In this document: one piece after another, positions 37,063 to 46,170 of the stretch | Numbering within the stretch: position 1 is the first letter of the stretch | Layout: each line of letters opens with the position of its first letter | NCBI RefSeq assembly: GCF_029603155.1 | Contig: NZ_JAPMUA010000001.1 | Span: 434,001 to 498,000 of the forward strand | Length of the DNA stretch: 64,000 bases | Direction: 5' to 3' | Origin: Galbibacter pacificus | Lineage (GTDB): Bacteria; Bacteroidota; Bacteroidia; Flavobacteriales; Flavobacteriaceae | The notes under the pieces: generated by a model | Seen by the model: only the letters and a program-made list of their open reading frames with translations | The model's database searches: none | Told to the model about the DNA's origin: nothing | Position numbers and translations under genes: made by a program

Positions 37063-39996
37063 ATGAATACAAAAAATATAAATTATAAGTTGCCAAAACT
37101 TGCATCTTTTAAGGCTTTGGTACTAATTGGGTTATTGCTGATTTCTATTGTTTCGGCCAGGGCCCAGGATAAAAAAACAATATTGGGAACCATTTTCGAT
37201 AGCGATGGGCAGCCACTAGCAGGAGCCACGGTAATGGAAAAGGGGACTTCCAATGGAACTACTGCCGATTTTGATGGAAATTACTCCATAGAAGTAACTA
37301 ACGGAAGCACTTTGGAGATATCGTTTATTGGGTTTGTTACAAAGCCAATTGTAATTAACAATACAACAGCTTCGCCCCTAAACGTAACTTTGGAAGCCGA
37401 TATGGTGAGCCTTGATGCCGTAGAATTGGTGGCCGTAGGTTATGGGACCATGCGTAAATCGGATTTAACCGGGGCCATATCAACAGTAAATTCCGAAGAG
37501 CTTGTAAAAGGAACATTATCTTCAACAGAACAAGCTTTACAGGGTAAAGTAGCCGGGTTAACGGTTGTTCAAGGTACGGGCGATCCAAGTAGCGGGGCCA
37601 CTATGCGCTTGCGGGGCGGTACTTCTTTAACGGCCAGCAACAATCCTTTAATTGTAATCGACGGGATTCCCGGAGTAGACATCAATCAGGTGCAACCAAA
37701 CGATATAGCTTCAGTAGATGTATTGAAAGATGCTTCTGCCACAGCCATTTACGGTTCCCGCGGGGCCAATGGGGTTATCATCATCACCACAAAAAGCAAG
37801 GCAGCAGGATTTTCTGTATCCTATTCGGGAATTTCAGGAATTAGTTTTGCTTCCAATCATCTGGATATGTTATCGGCCAATCAATGGCGGTCTTATGTAA
37901 GGGGAAATGAAACAGTTGGAGCTATTGATTACGGGGCCGATACCGATTGGCAAAAAGAGCTGGAACGGGCTGCATACCGCAGGTCGCATACCTTGAGTAT
38001 GTCTGCCGGTGGCGAAAATAGCGGAATGAGAAGTTCCATTACTTATTTTGATAATGAAGGGATTGTTAAAACCACGGGCCTGCAACGGTTAAGCGGAAAT
38101 ATTAATGTGCACCAATTTACCTTGGATAAGAAAATCCGTTTCGATGTAGGACTTTTTGCTACCATAGATAAATGGCATCCATTGGATTACCGCATTTTTG
38201 AACGTGCTTTTAATTTGAATCCTACAATTCCTGTATATGATGAAAATGGGAACTTTACCGAAGTGGGAGGGACCCTTTATGAAAACCCAGTAGAGATCCT
38301 GACACATAGAACCACCGATGATAAAAGAAACAGGTTGTTGGGCTATTTTAAAACGGAATTCAATTTTACGCCAGCATTAAAAGGGGTGGTAAATCTTTCG
38401 TTGGAAAACAATGCCCATACCGGAAATACTTACAAACCATCTACAGCTGTTTTAGAAGGGCGTACCGAAGGCGGTTATGCCCAGAAAGTATACGACGAAT
38501 ATACCAATATGCAATTGGAAGCTTACTTGAGCTATACCAAAGAATTTGGAAAGCATATGCTTAATGCCATGGGCGGATATTCTTACCTTGAAAATACTTA
38601 TGAGGGGTTTGGGGCTCAAAGAAGTGGCTTTGAAACCGATCTGTTTGAGTACAATAATTTAGGTGCCGGGCAAGATTATCGTTTAGGAGATGTATATTCC
38701 TACAAAGGAAAGTCTAATTTGGTTTCTTTCTATGCAAGGGCAAATTATTCTTACGACAGTAGGTATATGGTTACGGCCACCGTTAGGGAAGATGGTTCTA
38801 GCCGATTTGGCGATAATAATAAATGGGGATTCTTTCCGTCGGCATCTGTAGCATGGAACATTGCCAACGAAGAATTTATGGACGGAACCAATAATTGGTT
38901 GAATCAATTGAAACTCCGTGGCGGATATGGAGTAACAGGAAACCAAGATGGAATAGGAGAATATAAATCGTTGTCCATATTGGGCGTGGGGCAGGATAGT
39001 TATTACGATCCCGCTACCGATAGCTGGAAGCTGGCATATTCTCCAACACAAAACCCAAATCCGGACCTTAAATGGGAGTCTACCGAGCAATTTAACGTGG
39101 GATTGGATTTTGGCTTGTTTGGCAGGATTACAGGTTCTCTGGAATGGTACAGCAAGACAACCAAAGATTTGCTTTATACATACCAGGTTCCCCAACCTCC
39201 TTATTTGGTGGGCACCATGCTTGCCAATGTGGGCGAATTGTCTAATAAGGGTATAGAACTCACCCTGAACGCCAACATTATAAACAACGATAAATTTAAA
39301 TGGGATGCCAATCTTAATTTGTCCAGCAATGAACAAAAAATAGAAAAGCTATCCAATCAGGTTTATGAGACCGACGTAATTTACAGCGGTTCGTTACACG
39401 GTTTATCAGGAATGTCCAATCAGTTTTCCCAGATTATCAAAGAAGGATATCCCGTAGGAACTTTTTGGGGTTACGAAAGTAGCGGACTTGATGAAAACGG
39501 GGCATTTATCTTAAGCGAAGAAAAAACAGATATCGGCGATATTCAACCTTCCTTAAATGTGGGTATCGGTATGAATTTTACCTATGATAGTTTTGATTTC
39601 AGCTTCTCGGGTTATGGAATGTTCGGCCAAGATGTGCTAAATGCCACCAATATGATGCTGTACGATCCAAACCGACTGCCAGCATATAATGTGCCTGATG
39701 ATTTTTTAGATAGCGGAATTACCTCCGATCCAACATATTCAAGTTATTGGGTTGAAGATGCTTCATTTTTTAGGTTACAAAACGTTACGTTCGGTTATAC
39801 AGTTCCTATGGACAAAGTATTTTCAAAATTACGCTTATACCTAATGGGCGAAAACCTTGCTGTTTTTACTGGGTATAATGGCGTGGATCCCGAGGTAGAC
39901 ATGACCGGCCTTGCAGATCCGGGGCTGGACCGCTTCAACAATTACCCAAGACCAACTACCGTTTCGTTCGGACTTAATATCACATTAAAAAATTAA
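37063..39996 (+). CDS. SusC/RagA-family TonB-dependent transporter
   Basis: 977 residues. Signal peptide ends near ARAQ; carboxypeptidase-like regulatory domain about 40-115 (GQPLAGATVMEKGTSNGTTA), plug (VAVGYGTMRKSDLTGAI, LRGGTSLTASNNPLIVIDG, VLKDASATAIYGSRGANGVI) and barrel ending FGLNITLKN. No STN domain, which agrees with regulation by the SusR-like protein rather than an ECF sigma. Shortest of the four SusC proteins here. Confidence 0.95.
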   Translation: MNTKNINYKLPKLASFKALVLIGLLLISIVSARAQDKKTILGTIFDSDGQPLAGATVMEKGTSNGTTADFDGNYSIEVTNGSTLEISFIGFVTKPIVINNTTASPLNVTLEADMVSLDAVELVAVGYGTMRKSDLTGAISTVNSEELVKGTLSSTEQALQGKVAGLTVVQGTGDPSSGATMRLRGGTSLTASNNPLIVIDGIPGVDINQVQPNDIASVDVLKDASATAIYGSRGANGVIIITTKSKAAGFSVSYSGISGISFASNHLDMLSANQWRSYVRGNETVGAIDYGADTDWQKELERAAYRRSHTLSMSAGGENSGMRSSITYFDNEGIVKTTGLQRLSGNINVHQFTLDKKIRFDVGLFATIDKWHPLDYRIFERAFNLNPTIPVYDENGNFTEVGGTLYENPVEILTHRTTDDKRNRLLGYFKTEFNFTPALKGVVNLSLENNAHTGNTYKPSTAVLEGRTEGGYAQKVYDEYTNMQLEAYLSYTKEFGKHMLNAMGGYSYLENTYEGFGAQRSGFETDLFEYNNLGAGQDYRLGDVYSYKGKSNLVSFYARANYSYDSRYMVTATVREDGSSRFGDNNKWGFFPSASVAWNIANEEFMDGTNNWLNQLKLRGGYGVTGNQDGIGEYKSLSILGVGQDSYYDPATDSWKLAYSPTQNPNPDLKWESTEQFNVGLDFGLFGRITGSLEWYSKTTKDLLYTYQVPQPPYLVGTMLANVGELSNKGIELTLNANIINNDKFKWDANLNLSSNEQKIEKLSNQVYETDVIYSGSLHGLSGMSNQFSQIIKEGYPVGTFWGYESSGLDENGAFILSEEKTDIGDIQPSLNVGIGMNFTYDSFDFSFSGYGMFGQDVLNATNMMLYDPNRLPAYNVPDDFLDSGITSDPTYSSYWVEDASFFRLQNVTFGYTVPMDKVFSKLRLYLMGENLAVFTGYNGVDPEVDMTGLADPGLDRFNNYPRPTTVSFGLNITLKN

Positions 39997-40026
39997 AGGA
40001 ACAGTTAGATTATTAAACCTATTAAA

Positions 40027-41529
40027 ATGAAAAAAAATATTATAACCATACTCGTTACAACTTTATTGGTAACTGCTTCCTGTACAAATATGGAAGAAGA
40101 ACTATACGATAAGGTCCAAGACGACGATTTCGGAACGACTCCCAAAGAAGTGGAAGCTTTGGTTGGGGGTGCGTATTCTTCGTTGCGAGGATTTAGCGAT
40201 GAAATTTCAAATTCCTTTCCAACCTGCGAATATGTTTTCTTTTTAAATGAAGTAGCCTCTGATGAGGCCACCATCCCGACAAGGGGCCAAGATTGGTACG
40301 ATGGGGGTCGCTACCAGCAAACACAGCGCCATACATGGGATGCCGAAAACGGAATGATTTTATCGGCTTGGCGGTACTGCTACACAGGCATATCTAAAGT
40401 AAACTCCATTATTTACCAAATAGATCAATCGGGGTTAAGTGAGGACGATAAAAAACCTATTTATGCCGAGTTAAAGGCCATAAGGGCATATTATTATTAC
40501 AGGCTTTTGGACATGTTTGGGAATGTTCCCATTATTACAGACTTTAAGAACCAGGAACTTCCTGCCAATTCCACACGTAAAGAAGTGTACGATTTTGTGG
40601 AAAGCGAATTGTTAAATGCCCTCCCTTACCTGCGTTCTGAAATTGTATATTCAAAATTCACAAAGAATGTAGCCTATACCTTGCTTGCCCGGTTGTATCT
40701 TAATTCTGAAGCTTTTGTGGGAATTGCACGTTGGCAAGATTGTATTGCCATGTGCCAACAAGTTTCTGGATATTCCATCAACCCAGATTTCTTTGCCAAT
40801 TTTGCTACGGAAAATCAAGGTTCCAACGAGCTTATTTTTGCCATTCCATACGATTCTGATGCGGGGACTGTTGGAAATTACCTATCGTCCATGACCTATC
40901 ATTATTTGCACCAGTTTACGGTTTCTGTAACCGGGGATTATCCTTGGTGTGGAAACGGGATTTGTGCACAACCTGGCGCGTATTCTAAGTTTTTGGATAC
41001 CGATAAACGTAAGGCCAGCATGCTTGAAGGCGAACAAATAAACTTGGCCACCGGCTCGGTATTGATTATGGATAGCGGTGAGCCCCTTATCTATACCGAA
41101 GCGATTGAAGATTTTACCAATGCGAAACAAAATGAAGGAGTACGCTTGAGTAAATACGAGGTAAAGGAAGGTGAAAAATGGGAAAGAGACCACGATTGGG
41201 TGGTTATGCGCTATGCCGAGGTTTTGATGATGCAGGCAGAATGTTATGTACGCATGGGGTCACCAGAATTGGCACGGCCGTTTTTAGACCAAATAGCACA
41301 AAGGGCAGGTACTGAAACCCCGGATGTAATAGATCTTGATTATATAAACGACGAATTGTTGAGGGAATTTGCCTTTGAGGGCCGCAGAAGGACAGACAAC
41401 ATACGTTTTGGAACTTTTTTCGAACCGTGGTGGGAGAAGGAAAGCACTCCAAAATATCGTGGGATTTTCCCCATACCGCAATCAGAGCTGGATAAAAACA
41501 AAAACCTAAAACAAAATCCGGAATATTAA
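40027..41529 (+). CDS. SusD/RagB-family lipoprotein
   Basis: 500 residues; lipobox ASC with Cys19. Contains the SusD features KAIRAYYYYRLLDMFGNVPIITD, RYAEVLMMQAECYVRMG, REFAFEGRRRTDNIRFGTF and the C-terminal GIFPIPQSELDKN. Partner of the SusC encoded 30 bases upstream. Confidence 0.95.
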   Translation: MKKNIITILVTTLLVTASCTNMEEELYDKVQDDDFGTTPKEVEALVGGAYSSLRGFSDEISNSFPTCEYVFFLNEVASDEATIPTRGQDWYDGGRYQQTQRHTWDAENGMILSAWRYCYTGISKVNSIIYQIDQSGLSEDDKKPIYAELKAIRAYYYYRLLDMFGNVPIITDFKNQELPANSTRKEVYDFVESELLNALPYLRSEIVYSKFTKNVAYTLLARLYLNSEAFVGIARWQDCIAMCQQVSGYSINPDFFANFATENQGSNELIFAIPYDSDAGTVGNYLSSMTYHYLHQFTVSVTGDYPWCGNGICAQPGAYSKFLDTDKRKASMLEGEQINLATGSVLIMDSGEPLIYTEAIEDFTNAKQNEGVRLSKYEVKEGEKWERDHDWVVMRYAEVLMMQAECYVRMGSPELARPFLDQIAQRAGTETPDVIDLDYINDELLREFAFEGRRRTDNIRFGTFFEPWWEKESTPKYRGIFPIPQSELDKNKNLKQNPEY

Positions 41530-41542
41530 AATACAGTAGAAG

Positions 41543-41610
41543 CAAAGGGGCTTAGATTACATATTTATAAACCCAATAGTTAGCTTTTTTGAACACGGCA
41601 AGCCCCTTTG
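41543..41610 (+). repeat. Long-loop 11-base inverted repeat after susD
   Basis: CAAAGGGGCTT (41543-41553) and AAGCCCCTTTG (41600-41610) are perfect 11-base arms around 46 bases. It lies just after susD, before the first glycosidase gene on the same strand. There is no T-run of terminator type. Position and geometry match the element at 31110-31185. Confidence 0.65.
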
Positions 41611-41655
41611 TTATACTGGTTTTGGATACTAGATTATTAATTGAAATGAAGAATA

Positions 41656-42918
41656 ATGTACACATACACAAAACTGTTTTCAGGGCTGTTTTACCTCTTT
41701 TTTTGCTGTTCTTGTGATGGGGATTCAGGAGAACAAACGGTTTCTCCAGAAAAAGAGTTTAAAGTAGAAGAATTAGCCGCTAAACCTGTAGATAAATCCA
41801 ATTCGGCCAAGCTTTTAATGCATTACATGAGCTGGTTTGAAACCAAGGGAAGTAGTGGCAATGGGCAATGGGGCTACCATTGGACCATGAACCATAGCAA
41901 TCCTGATGTTGTAGGAAAAAATGGAAAAAGAGAAATAGCTTCTCATTATTATCCGCTTATCGGGCCTTATCATTCGGGAGATAAAGATGTAATAGAATAC
42001 CATTTGCTTTTGATGAAATATGCAGGCGTAGATGGAATTTTAATTGATTGGTATGGAACGTACAATTTAAACGACTATGCCATCATCCATGAAAATGCAG
42101 AGCAACTTATAGCCATGCTCGATAAAGTTGGACTGGAATATGCTTTTGTTTACGAAGACCGCTTTCTCAATAATATTGTAGAAGCACAATTGGCCTCAAC
42201 ACCTGTAGAGGCCGCCAAAAAAGATATGGTTTATCTAAGAAATAATCATTTTGGCAATACAAATTATATCCAACTAGACCACAAGCCGTTGTTAATGGTC
42301 TTTGGCCCCATTACTTTAAAATCACCCGATCAATGGATTTCTGTTTTTGATGAAAGTCAAACCGAACCCTCTTTTTTAACACTTTGGAACCAAATAAACG
42401 AGGCCGGAGAAGGTGCCGTGGGAGAATATGCATGGGTTTATAAAGGGCAATCTTATTTAGAAGACTTTTACCAAACACGGATTAAGGAACTGGATTTTTC
42501 CATAGGAAGTGCCTATCCCGGATTTGAAGATTTTTATGCCGAGGCCGGAGTATATGCCGGTATCGATTGGGAAATATCCCCTTTAAACGGGCAAACCTTC
42601 AAAGAAACCTTGATGCTCTTTAAAAACTCTTCGTTAGATTGGTTGCAACTTATTACATGGAACGATTTTGGAGAAGGAACTGCCATAGAACCAACAGACG
42701 AACTAGGTTTTAAGTACATTGAAGCACTTCAAGATTTTGCAGAAGTTTCACAAAACAAGGACGTTTTTGACGAAATATATCAATTATATCAGCTAAGAAA
42801 ACTTCATAAAGACAACAGCTCCATTCAATTGCAACTGGATCAAGCTTTCTACCATTTCGTAGCGCTTCAGCCGCAAGAGGCAAAAACAATAATAAATAGC
42901 ATAAAAAACAAACCCTGA
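41656..42918 (+). CDS. GH71/GH99-like glycoside hydrolase, lipoprotein
   Basis: 420 residues; the N-terminal lipobox ends at Cys20. A TIM-barrel with LMHYMSWFETKG, IDWYGTYNLNDY and LITWNDFGEGTAIEPTDE motifs matches the GH71/99-like group; the last motif corresponds to the W-N-E-W-x-E-G-x-x-x-E-P signature of GH99 endo-mannosidases with E-W replaced by D-F. GH99 enzymes cut within alpha-mannosides, GH71 within alpha-1,3-glucan; the sequence does not decide between them. Start: ATG at 41656, a preceding ATG at 41646 is out of frame. Followed after 11 bases by GH97. Confidence 0.78.
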   Translation: MYTYTKLFSGLFYLFFCCSCDGDSGEQTVSPEKEFKVEELAAKPVDKSNSAKLLMHYMSWFETKGSSGNGQWGYHWTMNHSNPDVVGKNGKREIASHYYPLIGPYHSGDKDVIEYHLLLMKYAGVDGILIDWYGTYNLNDYAIIHENAEQLIAMLDKVGLEYAFVYEDRFLNNIVEAQLASTPVEAAKKDMVYLRNNHFGNTNYIQLDHKPLLMVFGPITLKSPDQWISVFDESQTEPSFLTLWNQINEAGEGAVGEYAWVYKGQSYLEDFYQTRIKELDFSIGSAYPGFEDFYAEAGVYAGIDWEISPLNGQTFKETLMLFKNSSLDWLQLITWNDFGEGTAIEPTDELGFKYIEALQDFAEVSQNKDVFDEIYQLYQLRKLHKDNSSIQLQLDQAFYHFVALQPQEAKTIINSIKNKP

Positions 42919-42929
42919 AAACATATACA

Positions 42930-44954
42930 ATGAATATGCGAATGTTTCAAAGGAATGTACTATTCCTCACATTAATAGGCTTATGCCTTTCCTGTACAAA
43001 ACCAGTAAACGAAATATTGGTTTCCTCGCCCAACGGAAATCATCAATTACTATTTAAATTATCAACCAAAGGAGAACCACTTTATCAAATCAACAGTAAC
43101 GGAAAAAAAGTGATTACGCCTTCAAAACTCGGAGTTGCTTTTGTAAACCAAGATAGTTTAAACAGCGGCTTTGAATTACTGGGAGTTGAAAAAAATAGCG
43201 TCGATACTACTTGGAACCAATCATGGGGCGAGTTTGAATTTATTAGGGATCATCATAACGAATTGATAGTACATTTAAAAGAGACCGATAAAAAACACCG
43301 CTTGTTGAACATTGTTTTTAGGGCATTCAATGACGGAATCGGGTTTCGTTATGAATTTCCGGAACAACCGGAATTAAAAGAAGTACAAATTTTAGATGAG
43401 TTCACGGAATTTAATTTTCCCGAAGACCAAAAAATTTGGTGGATCCCCGTGCATAGTGAAAATAGTTACTATGAAAGTTTCTACCGAAAAACCCCGATGA
43501 GTGAAACAGACACCATTAATACGCCGGCTACCATAGAAACCAACGATAGTCTTTTTGTGGCCATACATGAAGCAAATTTAACCGACTTTGCATCCATGAC
43601 TCTAAAAAATACCGGGGGGAGCCATTTTAAAAGCGAACTGGTACCTTGGTCTAATGGTGTAAAAGTATATGCCAGCACGCCATTTGTAAGTCCATGGAGA
43701 ACACTTATTATAGGTGAAAAACCAGGCGATCTGGTAACATCGACTTTAATGCTTAATTTAAACGAACCTTCAAAAATAGACGATTTATCATGGATCAGGC
43801 CTTCCAAATACATTGGAATATGGTGGGGAATGCACTTGGAAAAATTTACTTGGGGGCAAGGAGAAAAGCACGGTGCCACAACAGAAAATACCAAAAAATA
43901 TATTGACTTTGCTGCCGAGAACGGCTTTGATGGTGTCTTGGTAGAAGGTTGGAACCAAGGTTGGGATGGCGACTGGACAGCCGACGGAAATGCTTTTAGC
44001 TTTGTGAAACCATACCCAGATTTTGACCTTGAGGAAATAGGCAAATATGCTGTACAAAAAAATGTGCGCTTAATTGGGCACCATGAAACGGCAGGGGCTG
44101 CCAAGCACTATGAAGATGAAATGGAAGATGCCTTTAAATTATACCATAAAAACGGGGTCAATACCGTAAAGACCGGATATGTAAATAAATATTTGGATAA
44201 AAAGGAATGGCATGATAGTCAATATGGCGTACGGCATTATAGAAAAGTAGTCGAAACAGCGGCAAAATATCATATCATGATTGATAATCATGAACCTGTA
44301 AAGGGTACCGGTCTGCAAAGAACATATCCTAATTTAATGACGCAGGAAGGTGGGCGCGGACAAGAATACAATGCCTGGTCGCCCGATGGCGGAAATACCC
44401 CCGAACATACAACTATTGTCCCGTTTACACGGATGCTTTCCGGGCCTTTTGATTTTACTCCGGGGAACTTCAATTTTGATTATGAAACCCCAAACGGAGC
44501 AATGGTAAATACAACCGTAGCCAAACAATTGGCTTTGTATGTAGTGATTTTTAGCCCATTGCAAATGGCATCAGACCTTCCTGAAAATTACAGGGACCGA
44601 CCGGCTTTTGAGTTTATTAAAAACGTACCAGTTTCCTGGTCCGATACCAAAGTGTTAAATGCCCAAATTGGTAAATATGTAACTATGGTTAGAAAAGACC
44701 GCAAAAGTGAAGACTGGTATCTGGGTTCCATAACCAACAAAGAGGCCCGTAATATGGATATTTCCTGTAATTTTTTAGATAAGGGCAATACTTACGAAGC
44801 CACTATTTATACTGATGGAGAAGGCGCTAATTATAAAGATAACCCTTATCCGGTAGGAATTACAAAAAGAAAAGTAGCATCAAAAGATACCATAAACATA
44901 CATCTGGCCCCGGGCGGAGGAACGGCCATAGCTTTTAAGGCATTAAAAGAATAA
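42930..44954 (+). CDS. GH97 alpha-glycosidase, probably inverting alpha-glucosidase type, lipoprotein
   Basis: 674 residues; lipobox LSC with Cys22. N-terminal beta-sandwich, TIM barrel (WWGMHLEKFTWGQG, DGVLVEGWNQGWDGDW) and C-terminal beta domain in the order of SusB. In retaining GH97 alpha-galactosidases the nucleophile is an Asp after the V-K stretch; here that position is Gly416 (VKTGYV), while Glu455 in DNHEP occupies the place of a catalytic glutamate of inverting enzymes. That favours a SusB-like inverting alpha-glucosidase, from what is known of the family. Met residues at 1, 3 and 5 are alternative starts. Last gene of the operon, ended by the terminator at 44996. Confidence 0.9.
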   Translation: MNMRMFQRNVLFLTLIGLCLSCTKPVNEILVSSPNGNHQLLFKLSTKGEPLYQINSNGKKVITPSKLGVAFVNQDSLNSGFELLGVEKNSVDTTWNQSWGEFEFIRDHHNELIVHLKETDKKHRLLNIVFRAFNDGIGFRYEFPEQPELKEVQILDEFTEFNFPEDQKIWWIPVHSENSYYESFYRKTPMSETDTINTPATIETNDSLFVAIHEANLTDFASMTLKNTGGSHFKSELVPWSNGVKVYASTPFVSPWRTLIIGEKPGDLVTSTLMLNLNEPSKIDDLSWIRPSKYIGIWWGMHLEKFTWGQGEKHGATTENTKKYIDFAAENGFDGVLVEGWNQGWDGDWTADGNAFSFVKPYPDFDLEEIGKYAVQKNVRLIGHHETAGAAKHYEDEMEDAFKLYHKNGVNTVKTGYVNKYLDKKEWHDSQYGVRHYRKVVETAAKYHIMIDNHEPVKGTGLQRTYPNLMTQEGGRGQEYNAWSPDGGNTPEHTTIVPFTRMLSGPFDFTPGNFNFDYETPNGAMVNTTVAKQLALYVVIFSPLQMASDLPENYRDRPAFEFIKNVPVSWSDTKVLNAQIGKYVTMVRKDRKSEDWYLGSITNKEARNMDISCNFLDKGNTYEATIYTDGEGANYKDNPYPVGITKRKVASKDTINIHLAPGGGTAIAFKALKE

Positions 44955-44995
44955 TTTAAATTTTGAGTTAGCGTTTTTTAGTTTACATTATCTTT

Positions 44996-45033
44996 AAAAG
45001 ATCGTTTAATTATCAATAGACGGTCTTTTTTTA
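44996..45033 (+). terminator. Rho-independent terminator of the GH97 operon
   Basis: AAAAGATCGT (44996-45005) pairs with ACGGTCTTTT (45020-45029) with one G-T pair and a 14-base loop, followed by more T residues. It lies 41 bases after the GH97 stop. Confidence 0.8.
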
Positions 45034-45167
45034 TTATATAAAAGCAAGTCTTTGTAAGAAAACGACAATCTATTTGTAACATATTTATAAAAGTGATAGA
45101 TTTATAGCTTCATTTTTATCAATAATTAAAATATAGACGACATAATTAACTACCAACCGAATCTAAA

Positions 45168-46127
45168 ATGAAACGAAGAAAGTTTGTAAACAATACAGCC
45201 AAAACAGGCTTGGCGCTTACCTTTTTGGGGGCCATGGCCTGTAAGGAGCAGTCAAAGAAAAAAGAAGCCCCAATAGCCGAAATGGTAGAAGACGTACCAT
45301 TGTTTTTTAAAATTTCACTTGCCCAATGGTCTTTTCACCGCGCATTAAAATCTGGGAAAATGGATAATTTGGATTTTGCAGCCAAAGCCCAAGCCCTAGG
45401 TTGTGAAGGCTTGGAATATGTAAATCAGTTTTTTGCAGACAAGGCCAAAGATACTGCATATCTTTCCCAAATGAACGACAGGGCGACTTCTGCAGGTATG
45501 AAAAATGTTCTTATCATGATTGATGGAGAAGGCCAATTGGCCGATGCCGATGCCAAAAAAAGGATGGAGGCCATAGAAAACCATTACAAATGGGTAGAGG
45601 CTTCCAAATTTTTAGGATGCCATGCCATTCGTGTCAATCTGGGCGGTGGAAAGGAAATGGAAGAAGCTTCTAAGGCAGGAATCGATTCATTGACAAAACT
45701 GTCGGAATTTGCAGCTCAGGAAAATATCAATATACTGGTAGAAAATCACGGAGGGTTCTCATCAAACGGGGCTTGGTTGGCCAATGTAATGAAACAGGTT
45801 GAAATGAAGAATTGCGGGACATTGCCGGATTTTGGAAATTTTTGTGTGGAATATGACGAAAATTGGAGCTGTAAAAAAGAATACAATAGGTATAAAGGTG
45901 TAAAGGAAATGATACCATATGCCAAAGCCGTAAGTGCTAAATCACATGATTTTGATGCTGATGGAAATGAGACCCATACCGATTATTTAAAGATGATGAA
46001 AATGGTGAAAGAGGTGGGTTATACCGGCTTTGTGGGCATTGAATACGAAGGCGAAGGCGTTTCAGAAGAAAAAGGAATCGAACTTACCCGGGATTTGCTC
46101 ATTAAAGTGGGCAAGGAATTAAGCTAA
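45168..46127 (+). CDS. Exported sugar phosphate isomerase/epimerase-like lipoprotein
   Basis: 319 residues. N-terminus has a twin-arginine-like start (MKRRKFVNN) followed by a hydrophobic stretch and a lipobox ending at Cys25, so export by Tat as a lipoprotein is likely. The rest is a xylose isomerase-like TIM barrel (FKISLAQWSFHRAL, LGCEGLEYVNQFF, NILVENHGG, GTLPDFGNF, FVGIEYEGEG) with metal-binding Glu/His/Asp residues in the usual positions. Family members isomerise, epimerise or dehydrate sugars, but the natural substrate of exported versions is poorly known. It begins a new unit after the terminator and is followed after 43 bases by the GH20 gene. Confidence 0.85.
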   Translation: MKRRKFVNNTAKTGLALTFLGAMACKEQSKKKEAPIAEMVEDVPLFFKISLAQWSFHRALKSGKMDNLDFAAKAQALGCEGLEYVNQFFADKAKDTAYLSQMNDRATSAGMKNVLIMIDGEGQLADADAKKRMEAIENHYKWVEASKFLGCHAIRVNLGGGKEMEEASKAGIDSLTKLSEFAAQENINILVENHGGFSSNGAWLANVMKQVEMKNCGTLPDFGNFCVEYDENWSCKKEYNRYKGVKEMIPYAKAVSAKSHDFDADGNETHTDYLKMMKMVKEVGYTGFVGIEYEGEGVSEEKGIELTRDLLIKVGKELS

Positions 46128-46170
46128 TTATATTATTTAACCAACGCTATAGTTTTCTAGATATACATAT

